From the NCBI RefSeq assembly GCF_048128805.1, contig NC_136017.1:11496807-11560806 (forward strand): a stretch of DNA of 64,000 nucleotides, read 5' to 3'. This document shows positions 26,133-34,102 of this stretch, one piece after another. How positions within the stretch are numbered: the first letter of the stretch is position 1; every line of letters begins with the position of its first letter. The notes under the pieces are model-generated. The model ran no database searches and had not been told where the DNA came from. It worked only from the letters and a program-made list of their open reading frames with translations. The stretch comes from Centroberyx gerrardi (taxonomy: Eukaryota > Chordata > Actinopteri > Beryciformes > Berycidae). The position numbers and the translations under genes were made by a program.

Positions 26133-26157
26133 CCTCCTCCAGATCATCCTGAAGTAA
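10205..26157 (+). CDS. mbnl2: muscleblind-like splicing regulator 2 (mbnl2), 8 of its exons; 5' coding exon outside window
   Basis: MBNL proteins bind YGCY motifs in pre-mRNA and mRNA through four CCCH zinc fingers and control alternative splicing, polyadenylation and localisation in nucleus and cytoplasm. Joined exons 10205-10369, 11641-11844, 13789-14049, 17725-17778, 18211-18361, 20385-20420, 21673-21767 and 26143-26157 give 326 residues in one open frame with consistent splice phases. A first coding exon of about 58 residues (finger 1 and the first Cys of finger 2) must lie upstream. Paralogue choice: [23 protein letters not shown]..(S/A)..[12 protein letters not shown] and the IILK terminus agree with human MBNL2 as I recall it, rather than MBNL1 (EYQRGNCNRGEND, FNTGIFQYQQ). 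All introns are GT-AG. CTG/GC-rich exons contrast with AT-rich introns. Gene identity is secure; MBNL2 over MBNL1/3 is strong. Confidence 0.95.
10370..11640 (+). other. mbnl2: mbnl2 intron
   Basis: No exon seen. About 10857-11060 resembles a degenerate fish SINE/LINE tail (contains cccttgagcaaagcactt, ends near ataaataaaggttaaa). 11080-11410 is pyrimidine-rich. Confidence 0.6.
11641..11844 (+). CDS. mbnl2: mbnl2 204-nt proline/serine-rich linker exon
   Basis: Phase 0, 68 codons, exactly 204 nt. This is the same length as the alternatively spliced inter-finger linker exon of mammalian MBNL1 (exon 3 in the usual numbering). Encodes the flexible linker between finger pairs, including [27 protein letters not shown] and [10 protein letters not shown]. 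Acceptor gtccacag, donor GTGAAC. Since 204 is divisible by 3, skipping keeps the frame. Confidence 0.94.
11845..13788 (+). other. mbnl2: mbnl2 intron
   Basis: No exon seen. Near 11935-12080 is an imperfect inverted duplication around ttcactgtgattatggg / cataattacagtgaaaaatg. (GT)n at 13312-13349 and (TG)n at 13731-13757, the latter 32 nt upstream of the finger 3/4 exon. Confidence 0.6.
13789..14049 (+). CDS. mbnl2: mbnl2 exon carrying zinc fingers 3 and 4
   Basis: A 261-nt exon, 87 codons. Finger 3 is C-x7-C-x6-C-x3-H (residues 2-22 of the exon, [21 protein letters not shown]) and finger 4 is C-x7-C-x4-C-x3-H ([18 protein letters not shown]). An Ala-rich helix-like tail follows ([18 protein letters not shown]). 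Donor GTGAGA. The acceptor gctcccag lies just 3' of a (TG)n run at 13731-13757 and a T/C tract. Confidence 0.96.
15703..15979. mobile_element. TTAA-flanked short MITE (TTAAAGGTGC ends)
   Basis: TTAAAGGTGCACTG at 15703 and GTCAGCACCTTTAA ending at 15979: inverted AGGTGC ends with TTAA on both sides, 277 bp, non-coding. Different from the 43427 family internally but with the same target type. In an mbnl2 intron. Confidence 0.7.
17574..17724 (+). promoter_or_regulatory. mbnl2: AG-exclusion zone and YGCY cluster upstream of the mbnl2 54-nt exon
   Basis: After the AG at 17572-17573 no AG dinucleotide occurs until the splice acceptor at 17723-17724. A T-rich polypyrimidine tract lies far upstream (about 17576-17605) rather than next to the exon. 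This is the layout of a 3' splice site with a distant branch point, as known for mammalian MBNL1/2 exon 5. The interval 17620-17722 holds about ten YGCY motifs (TGCT, CGCT, TGCC). By family knowledge these are MBNL binding sites for negative autoregulation. The architecture is seen directly; regulation is inferred. Confidence 0.85.
17725..17778 (+). CDS. mbnl2: mbnl2 54-nt autoregulated cassette exon (nuclear localisation)
   Basis: Too short to stand out as an open frame, but exactly 54 nt and phase 0. It encodes [18 protein letters not shown], nearly identical to the mammalian MBNL exon-5 peptide. In mammals MBNL proteins repress inclusion of this exon, and the KRPL motif contributes to nuclear localisation together with PLPKR in the next exon. 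Flanks: acceptor taattaaag, donor GTACTT. Upstream is a 149-nt stretch free of AG with many YGCY motifs (listed separately). Skipping keeps the frame. Confidence 0.95.
18211..18361 (+). CDS. mbnl2: mbnl2 exon with second half of nuclear signal
   Basis: A 151-nt exon entering at phase 0 and leaving at phase 1. It encodes [20 protein letters not shown] followed by [23 protein letters not shown] is the second basic half of the MBNL nuclear localisation signal. Donor GTAAGA; acceptor ccccggccag. Confidence 0.95.
18362..20384 (+). other. mbnl2: mbnl2 intron
   Basis: No exon seen. Holds a copy of the GACCTGGGTCAAAT-ended repeat (19361-19637), a CT/CCCT-rich patch at 19300-19345 and a CT run before the 36-nt exon. 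Confidence 0.6.
19361..19637. mobile_element. GACCTGGGTCAAAT-family MITE, diverged copy
   Basis: Starts cagccccgggtcaaa, ends caaatactattcgaccc; interior gtaaaccccacccatctgc. In an mbnl2 intron. Confidence 0.6.
20385..20420 (+). CDS. mbnl2: mbnl2 36-nt cassette exon
   Basis: Exactly 36 nt, phase 1 in and out, encoding (G)[11 protein letters not shown]. It matches in length and peptide the 36-nt alternative exon of mammalian MBNL genes (exon 7, linked to homodimerisation). Acceptor ccacacag follows a CT-rich run at 20320-20367; donor GTAGGT. Skipping leaves the frame intact. Confidence 0.93.
20421..21672 (+). other. mbnl2: mbnl2 intron with triplet repeats
   Basis: No exon seen. (TTTC)n at 21301-21330, a (CTCCAC)n-(CCA)n-(ACA)n compound repeat at 21408-21505 and (CTC)n at 21600-21630. 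The poly-His/Gln and poly-Val/Gly frames across this stretch are artefacts of the triplets. Confidence 0.7.
21408..21505. repeat. compound triplet repeat (CTCCAC)n-(CCA)n-(ACA)n
   Basis: About six hexamer units, nine CCA-type triplets and a dozen ACA-type triplets in series, 170 nt before the mbnl2 95-nt exon. Confidence 0.95.
21673..21767 (+). CDS. mbnl2: mbnl2 95-nt exon
   Basis: Exactly 95 nt, entering at phase 1 and leaving at phase 0. It encodes [20 protein letters not shown], then [12 protein letters not shown], conserved in MBNL1/2. Because 95 is not divisible by 3, skipping shifts the frame of the terminal exon. The acceptor is odd: a 75-nt C/T tract (21589-21663) is followed by a run of A (caaaaaaag) directly before the exon. 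Donor GTTTGC. Confidence 0.93.
23620..23743. repeat. interrupted CT microsatellite
   Basis: CT runs interrupted by two copies of tctgtctgctcatctctctc, then about 50 nt pure (TC)n. In the last mbnl2 intron. Confidence 0.95.
25113..25250. mobile_element. GACCTGGGTCAAAT-family MITE, short copy
   Basis: Arms gtgccagatgggtggggtgt and cccacccatctggcac form a close inverted repeat; outer ends reduced to cttgcaaataac / tgtgcaaataat. Confidence 0.6.
25564..25836. mobile_element. MITE with CAGACCTGGGTCAAAT inverted ends, best copy
   Basis: Perfect 16-bp inverted repeats at 25564-25579 and 25821-25836; inner arms carry gtaaaccccacccatctgg. Length 273 bp. Diverged relatives sit at 19361-19637, about 25113-25250, 40725-40975 and 45711-45880, all showing tgcaaata and cccacccatctg-type blocks. 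Confidence 0.8.
26143..26157 (+). CDS. mbnl2: mbnl2 terminal coding exon, IILK frame
   Basis: Acceptor cctcctccag, then ATC ATC CTG AAG TAA, giving the Ile-Ile-Leu-Lys stop characteristic of the main MBNL2 isoform. Phase 0 after the 95-nt exon. The CT microsatellite at 26099-26140 is the polypyrimidine tract. Confidence 0.92.
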   Translation: MILK

Positions 26158-26267
26158 GCGTCAGGAAAGGAACGGAGTGTCATGAAGCTGCACTAGGAAA
26201 CCCAAAACAGTCCCTCTGTAAATACTACCTTACCTCTCCCATAGAGGTCCAGCAACCTGCATGCTAA
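26143..26267 (+). CDS. mbnl2: mbnl2 terminal exon, alternative frame (95-nt exon skipped)
   Basis: If the 36-nt exon (or the 151-nt exon) joins directly to 26143, the frame shifts and stays open for 41 residues to TAA at 26265-26267. It starts [18 protein letters not shown] and ends SPIEVQQPAC. As recalled, human MBNL isoforms lacking the 95-nt exon end in a similar tail with the same spacing (an ECxE.AL core, a Cys-x-Tyr-Tyr, IEL/V.Q.AC at the end). Conservation of the second frame argues that it is used. Inference from recalled protein; no transcript seen. Confidence 0.8.
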
Positions 26268-29200
26268 GAGTGTAACACTACAATTTAACCATAAGAACTG
26301 CAGTGCCGGTGTAACATACACACAGAAAAAAAAAGACATATATGTATTGCTAGACAAAAAAAAACCTATTAACATGAAAAAACTTCAAAAATATTCTTAT
26401 GTACAGTACTACATACATAGCCGACACACTATAGAGACGGTGAGGTCATTTTAACAAATTGTTCTCTCAAAGTACCGTGGGTCCCCTCTCTTTTCATATT
26501 TGTTTTAAAAACCTCTGCACAACGTTCATCCCCTTGGTAGTAAAAAAAGAAAAAAAAAGAAGAGATGCTTGATTTGCACCATATGAGAAATATAGTGCTT
26601 ACCGTCGGAGTGGGGGATAGATGTAAAACAGGAAGAGTCACAGAAAACCCGTGCACAACCGCACCAACGCACCCGGCGCTTTCAAGGGATGGCGAGCTCG
26701 AGGGTTTTTGTTTTTCGCGGTCTTTCGCTTTTTTCCTCCCTGCAAAGCCGACTGTCCTTGGGGCAGACAGGCTCATGTTTTCTTAATGCGGCTGTCCTTG
26801 CGAGGGTTTCCCGCCGCGGCCCCTCCGCTTCCCCCCCAACCACCGGTAAAAGATGCCATGATAAAGCTCATCCTCTGCAGCCCCTGCCAACGTTCCGTCG
26901 CTGGAAACATCTCGCCAAACTGACGTCGTCTTCGCAAACCGGTGGGAGCTGATTGGTGGAATCGACCTGCACATTCTAACATCCAGCGAAATGCTTTTTG
27001 TTTTGTTTTGTTTTGCCATTGCCCGAGTTGCTCGGAAAGCAAATAAGACCCCCACCCATCCCCCCCTATCCAATTTTATTTGTTTTGGTGCTGGGTTCAG
27101 TTTTCTGTTTAGGAGCGGTGGGATAGATGGTGTGTGGATTTGTGCATGTGGTTGGGACAGGGGAGGACGGTGCTCAGTGTTGGGAGAAGATAGTAGTGGC
27201 CATTACCGAAAAGCCTAAAGGCTCGGGTCTGTGCCAAGGGCTTAATAAAGCTTGTGGGTTAGTTCCAGACATACCAAGCCTTGTGTGTGTGCGTGTGTGT
27301 GTGCGCGTGCGCGTGCGTGTGTGTGTTCAAGTATGTTTCTGGAGACTGATGGTCTGCCGGCAGACTGGGACTTCAAGCGGGGGGTCTGCCAGGGGACGGC
27401 AACACCAGGCCTGGCAGGACGGTTTCGGGGAGGGGGGGGGATTTAAGTGCTAAGACTCACACAAAACGGTGCATTTGACGATCCTCGTCAAGCAAAAGAT
27501 GACTTGAACTTTGACTGGAGGGCTATCTGTGACCGTCGGTTGTCCTGTCCAACCCTGCTATCACCGATAATCCTGTTCCATTTGAGAAAACTGTAGAAGT
27601 GCCTAAAAAATGCTCATACACACCACCACATGCATCCGGAGTGTATCACTTTAAAAGTCACGAAAAACAACACACACGCTGGTCGGTTAACGCGGAAGCT
27701 GTCAAAAGCGGCATGGACTTTTTGGGAGCGGCATCACATTTCACGTACCGTTATCGGAGTCCCGACACAGTTTTCTAGTTAACTGTCCATCAACATCACA
27801 AGTGACTTTATCTAACTCGATAAAAAACAAAAAGAGACAAAAACAAAAACGACAAATCAAAATAGCTTTGTAGAATGTTTGGTGACTTTCACGGTGTACC
27901 ATCGTTTCTTACCATGGTTTGAGTAGTTTACATGAGGAACGTGAGTGAGACAAAAAAAAAAAAAAACAAATGTATTGTAAACTGTAATGTATGTAAAGTG
28001 TCTCTTATTTTGAGAGTTTATATTCATGGTTCTAGAAATGTATTCAAAGTTATTTAAAGTTTGTGTTGTGTGTACTATCAAGGTATGTTTGGACCCCCCT
28101 ACCCCGCCCCGTCCCGCCCCCCCACCTCCAGAACAATCAGTTGTTTTTAGCCAAGATCGTAAAAAACCTGTTATTATATCGTTTTAGACCAACCCTCTTA
28201 TTATTTGCTAATGTGTTTTTATGAACGCGTGTTTTAACTCATGTGATACTAAACAATCTTATTTTCCATTCTCCTATCAAAATTCTGATGTATTTTCATG
28301 GTGCTTGATTAACATAGACAATCCACAATCATACCCTCGGTTGAACTAAGGGTGCGGCACAGGGCTTCGCTCTTAAGTTCTCATTTTGGTTTCATTCACT
28401 TTGGTTTTCCTCACATGCATTACGGTTTGTATGTAATATTTGATTGTGGACGGTGGTAAAAGTTATATTTTGTTGTAATTTATCTTATGTTACTCTTGGT
28501 CAAATTTTAGTCAAAACAATGTTGTAAACTATTCTATTTTGAAATGAATGTAATTTATTGAGCTGTGCTGCGTTTCTGCACGGTTGGTCACTTCAAGGTC
28601 TAACCAGTCAGGTCAGCGAATGAGAAGTCGCACAAGAACAGGGGGTGGGATTTTAAAAAAATGAATCCACCAATAGAAAGCTACTGGATCTTTCTTGCCT
28701 TCTCATCGACTCGGATCATGGTGTTGCAGTAATGAGCACAGCTATAGAGTTGCTTGTGTTGTTGAAAAAAAAAATGTTTATTGTATAGATGACATTTTAC
28801 CAAAAAAAAAGAGAAGAAAATTTCAAAAAAGATGTACTTTTCACTCTAGTATAATAGTATTTCATAACAATATTAAGTTGTTGCTGTGGCAACCAAAAGT
28901 TGCAATTACTAAAGTTCGGTATTTTTGTAAACGACATTGTTAAGTTGATTTTTTTTTTCTTTTTGCTAGAACACTGTACACAAGGTAGATTGTAAAGAAG
29001 ATATGAACATTTCTTATTCTTCATTGAGATTATGACAATGACCTAATATTTTCATTAGCAAATAACAGCCTGTATAGAGCTGTAACTGTAACACTTAAAT
29101 AGATATAAAGTCATCAATGTTACATAGATTATATATATAAAAGAACTAAATAATCTATAAATTAATAAGTTCAGATGTACAACTCTTCCCCTGACAAAGG

Positions 29201-30310
29201 ACCTCATGGTTCCACACTGAGACATTTTATTCGAGGCGTATGTATCACTAGAGTTAAGGATTGCACTTTTCATATTGTTTAAAGATGTCATCTGTTTTTA
29301 ATTTCCATAAGGGTTTAGAGGTTACTGCACCCTAGTAGTACAGTAATTCTGTTTATCAATCACAACCAGTTACTACCGGTAAATACTTTAATTGAGCATC
29401 TTGCATGGGAAAAAAAAATATTTTTTTTCTTACTAAATGATAACGTACTGAATGTTTCTAGTTGAAAAACAGAAAAAATGTCTGTACACAAAATGTCCTC
29501 ATTTGGTGACCCACAATGCCCTTGTGTATGGAATCCTCTTGAGATGTAATGTTTTTTGAAATGTGTTGGCAATGACTGACTGATGGTAAAAAAAAAAAAA
29601 AGAGAAAATGTAAGCACTTTCTGAGCAGTTGGTCAACTGAGCAGACTCAGCTTATCCAAACACTTTGCCTTATCTTGAGTCCATCGTGCTTAAGGTTTTA
29701 CGTTTTTAAGAGCTCTTAAGAAATATATTAAAGAAAGACTGTACAACTGGTCTCTCTTCTCAAATGACTTCTCAGTTTCATTTCAAATATATATCTTTAT
29801 ATCTAAAATATGTTTTCTTTTTTTAAACGTTTTAGATTCTCATTGCAAGGCCAAAAGGATTGACTGCAACACAGTGAGCAGTCATTGGTCTCTATGCCTG
29901 GTTAGGGCAAGGTTTCCCAAATCTGTACTGAGATGATTTTTGTCCCATTACCTTACAATGGAACAAAGATGCTTTTAGCAGGCAAGGTCTTCTGGGAAAC
30001 CCAACCCGCAGCTTGTTATTGACAGCTTTAGCCAGTAGAGGGCACTACACTGGGGACTGCAGGTTATGAATTGTGACTGCCTGTGCCATCATTGTTGCAG
30101 TGTATCCTACCTACAATGTAAAGACAAAAACAAATCGTAATTGACAACAAGACCCTCATTGGATTTATAGTTTCAATGTAATCAATTTCAATGTTTTCTT
30201 TTTGCATATATTTTGTGCTATTTTATGTTTCTATAGTCAAATGTTTCTTTGGTTCCAGCAAGATAGTGTAAAATCTATTGAAAGAAAGAAATAAAGAAAA
30301 TTAAAGGAAT
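26158..30310 (+). other. mbnl2: mbnl2 3' untranslated region (probable)
   Basis: AT-rich, gene-free stretch downstream of the stop. Candidate poly(A) signals: AATAAA at 27244-27249, ATTAAA at 29727-29732 and AATAAA at 30290-30295; the last would give a 3'UTR of about 4.1 kb, in line with the long UTRs of MBNL genes. A Pumilio-type TGTAAATA is at 26217-26224 (also inside the alternative coding frame). GT/CG-rich run at 27283-27326. Several A/T homopolymers (27952-27966, 28765-28775, 29590-29602). The true end needs transcript data. Confidence 0.6.
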
Positions 30311-33016
30311 TTTTTCACGTGTGGACCTTTAATGTTCTTACTTAAGGTGAAGTTTTTGTCCCTTATACAGTCACAGTCACAGTTCTGCTGCATCAAGGAG
30401 AAAAGGGGGAAAGTGCAAGTCAGCAATATTTGCAGACCCTAAAGCTTTTTCATATCAAGGACCCCCAAATACATTTTTGTTGTTTGATATATATCTACAG
30501 ATACAGGACAGGATTATATTCTGTAACTGTCTGTACTGTAGATGAGGTAAACAGTGTAGATGGTCAAATCTGATCAAAGCATTCATCCTTATATATTCTC
30601 TCATTGTGCTAACATCCAGGGAGTGAAATTAGAATAGTCCTAATTTTACTTGGGGATGCCCTGGAACCACCCCAATGACCACCAGTGGACCCTGAACCCC
30701 ACTTTGGGAACCACCTCCCAAAACGTATACAGGAGGCCTCCATACAAGAGATTAAAAAGCATATTATATTCTGTAGCAGCTTGCAGGGGTATTAGAACAA
30801 CTTTTACATCTATGGTCAGTAGACTCAAATGCATAGTGACTTATGACTAGTTGTTAAGGCTACTGAATACTAAATAGTTGTATTTGAGTATGGCCAAGCT
30901 GTTTGAGAAGTAGAGTTTTGCCGATCTTAAACATGAATCGGCTGTGGCTTAATGGGTGATGCAAACTTTCATTTCCATTAAATCTTTTCAATATCAGGCT
31001 ACTTAGTGCAGTGGAACATTTAATGGAGTACAGTATATGAGGGGTGATCAATGCCACTATTTTGAATGGATTTAATAAGACACATGCTTACTGTGACTTG
31101 TGGAGAAATAGCAGTGGTTATGATAGCAGACTTTCCTTACACCTTAAGTTTTGCTGTGACGCAGCACATTGAATAATTGTATGGATAACCGCTGCTGAGA
31201 AACATAATGTTACTGTTAAGGATTGTTGCTATAGCCATTAGTTAGATGTTCCCTGTGGCATTTTCCCAGCTTTACTTTGCTGTCTTCTCTGGTTAGTCTC
31301 TTACATATCCAAATTAATCGAGCCTAAATACACCAATAATTTGTCAAAAATGGTTAATTCTCTCACTCACATTCCAAACCTAATAATGGCCATGTACATG
31401 ATGTCATCTTTTTCAAAATGATTATACCTGTAATTATTAAATGTAGACTATATTTTCTACAGTCTTTTTTAAATTTAAGTTTTACCCACTCTCACTGTGG
31501 CAATAGCTTAGTTTCTATGGTGACAATAGCAGGGCTGTTTTTTCTTTTTTATTACCCAATTTAGAAATTAGAAGGGCCACGAACCCCCATTTGATAAGAT
31601 TTTGTACCAAGAACATTGATATGGGAAGTTGTGTAGCGTAATTAATCCAGGCTAATATGATGTCAGCCTGTTGGAATTCATTTGCTAATCCTCATCCAGC
31701 TATCTCCGTTCCTTGAACGCAGGTTGCGGCTTGATTTGTCAAACTTGGATGTAGTTATCTTGGATAACCCTGTACTCATGTTCCCATTTTGAAATAAATG
31801 AGTCAAAATCATTATCAACAACCATACGATTGGCTGGCATGGCACCATGGCTTAAAGAGACAGTGCCTTTTTAACTGGAACTGGAACAAGTCTTATCTGA
31901 AAACCTGTCTTAACTATGAAGTGTGACACTGCTAAAGCCTTTAAAATGAGAGAGCAATCACAGCAGAAAATTGCAGATAAATTAAATGTGTATGTAGGCA
32001 ATTTACAATGGCATCCATACCACATAATGCATCATTGCAGTTCACTCAAAAAATATTTTGGTCTATTTGCAAGGTTTGTGCATTTCAATTGTATGACAAA
32101 TTTCTACTAAACTGAAATTAAGTAATTCTAACTTAAATTAATTATCATTTATGAAATTGACTCAGATAGACCTAAAATAAATTGATTGAATACATTTAAA
32201 TGTATGCAATTTGTGCTCATGATGCAAATTCATTTCAAATGTGTTTTATTGACAAATTTCCATAAAAATGAAATGATTAACAGTCAAACACACTATTTTA
32301 GTTCATTTGTTTCAATCTAGCTGATATTAAACCAAACCATTGGATTGGTTCTATTTTATGACAAAAACAAAACATAGTTGCAATGCTGACAATGACAATG
32401 CTTCTAGTAATTTAGTCTCCATGATGATAATGCCTCTCCTAGTATCTTAGCTGCGACAAAGCTGCTTCTCCTCCTTCTGCTGTTTCTCTGTGGCACGAAT
32501 CACCCCCCATACATTACAGGACTATTTGTAGTAACATCCACAGGATGCACCGACTCCAGAGGCGTGGATCCCCAGCGCTGTTGTCTCATTAAGGATAAAT
32601 AGGCTCTTTGCCTTCAACTGTACTGTACCCCACTGTACAGAGAAATGCAGCTTTAGCCTTCTATTTGTAGGTACATGAAAACATGTGCCATCTAGTGATT
32701 TCTAATAATAGCCAATCTTATTTTTGCTACACCGACGCCTTATTGCATTATGGATGCCTCTGGAATGGTGTCCCTTCAAGATAGCGTGGGAATATTTCAG
32801 TAGGGGCTGTAGCTGTGCATCTCAGGGCTAAATGCTCCAGGATCACCTCGTCTGCCCGCCTACAAAGACAAGAGCATCTCGTTTACCGTAGGCTATTACT
32901 GTGTCATGCCGGTAGTCTGAGTCTATGCAAGGCAACCGTGCATGGGGATGCGTTTCCTTTATCCATTGCTGAGGACTTTGTTTTCTGCATGCTGGATTTA
33001 GCCAGACTGGTGCGCC
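30311..33016. other. mbnl2-rap2a intergenic region
   Basis: AT-rich, no gene seen. A fish interspersed repeat fragment at about 30430-30730 (begins near gcagaccctaaagctttt) has a partner at 33655-33765. One copy of an 83-bp direct repeat is at 31550-31632. The last ~250 nt before 33017 are presumably rap2a promoter/5'UTR; no TATA box is evident. Confidence 0.55.
31550..31632. repeat. 83-bp direct repeat, copy 1 (upstream of rap2a exon 1)
   Basis: tattacccaatttagaaatt ... tcttgtaccaaga-type block, 4 mismatches by hand over 83 bp compared with 33471-33553. Confidence 0.85.
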
Positions 33017-33330
33017 ATGCGGGAGTATAAGGTGGTGGTGCTCGGTAGCGGCGGGGTGGGGAAGTCCGCTCTGACCGTCCAGTTTGTCACCGGGACATTT
33101 ATAGAGAAGTACGACCCGACCATTGAAGATTTCTACCGCAAAGAGATCGAGGTGGACTCCTCTCCGTCGGTGCTGGAGATCCTGGACACTGCCGGCACGG
33201 AGCAGTTCGCCTCTATGAGGGATCTTTACATCAGGAACGGCCAAGGCTTCATCCTGGTCTACAGCCTGGTCAACCAGCAAAGTTTTCAGGACATCAAACC
33301 CATGAGAGATCAGATCATCAGGGTCAAAAG
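33017..33330 (+). CDS. rap2a: rap2a exon 1
   Basis: Encodes residues 1-104 plus two bases of codon 105 ([20 protein letters not shown] through IIRVK). Donor AAAAG/GTGAGG. Covers P-loop, switch I and switch II. Bracketed by the two copies of an 83-bp direct repeat. Confidence 0.96.
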
Positions 33331-33392
33331 GTGAGGGGGAGAGGTAACTTCATTATCGGGTGGAACAACTGAATAACCTTCTGTATTAGGAG

Positions 33393-33431
<39 letters not shown>

Positions 33432-34055
33432 GTGTGTGTGTGTGGTCTGAATCATAGCACTAAAGAAATTTATTACCCAATTTAGAAATTAAAAGGGTCA
33501 CGAACCCCCATTTGATACGATTTTGTACCAAGAACATCGATATGGGAAGTTGTGGTTGATTTAGTATTGAATTGTACAACTGTCTATGCAGGGAATAGTA
33601 GTTAGAGTGAAAGTCATGATTACAATAGTCATTCTTATACATTTTCTAATTGGGGTCATACATAATAGTGAAATTAAACTATTCCTCATTTTGTTGGAGT
33701 CCCCCCTGGAACCGTTCAAGGGCCCCTGGAGGTCCCTGAACCGCACTTGGAGAACCACCAAAAGACCCAGTGCGTATTGTCTTACGCTTGGACCCAAACC
33801 TCAAATCATCTCACAGAGCTAAACCTCCATCTGCTCTTCCTCTTTCTCTCCATCTCTCTCTCTCTCTTTCTTTATTTTGTATTTTATTTAACCTTTATTT
33901 AACCAGGCAAGTCATTAAGAACAGACTCTCTGCCCCGGAGCCTCGTGCGAAGATGTTGTCTTTATGTGAATCCAGCTCATATGTTCCTCATAAGAGCCCA
34001 GCTGCGGCTCACCTGTCATATATCAACCCCGCTGAACTCTCACTGGTTTTGATGT

Positions 34056-34102
<47 letters not shown>

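Larger units (their letters stand above)
21768..26142 (+). other. mbnl2: mbnl2 last intron
   Basis: 4.4 kb without a recognised exon. I looked for the MBNL1-type IPIISAEHL alternative end and did not find it. Contains a CT microsatellite (23620-23743), two copies of the GACCTGGGTCAAAT-ended family (about 25113-25250 and 25564-25836) and the CT tract feeding the last acceptor. Confidence 0.6.

Noticed and set aside
21768..26142. Searched for an MBNL1-type IPIISAEHLTSHKYVTQM alternative end exon
   Set aside because: No matching peptide seen in any + strand frame of this intron.
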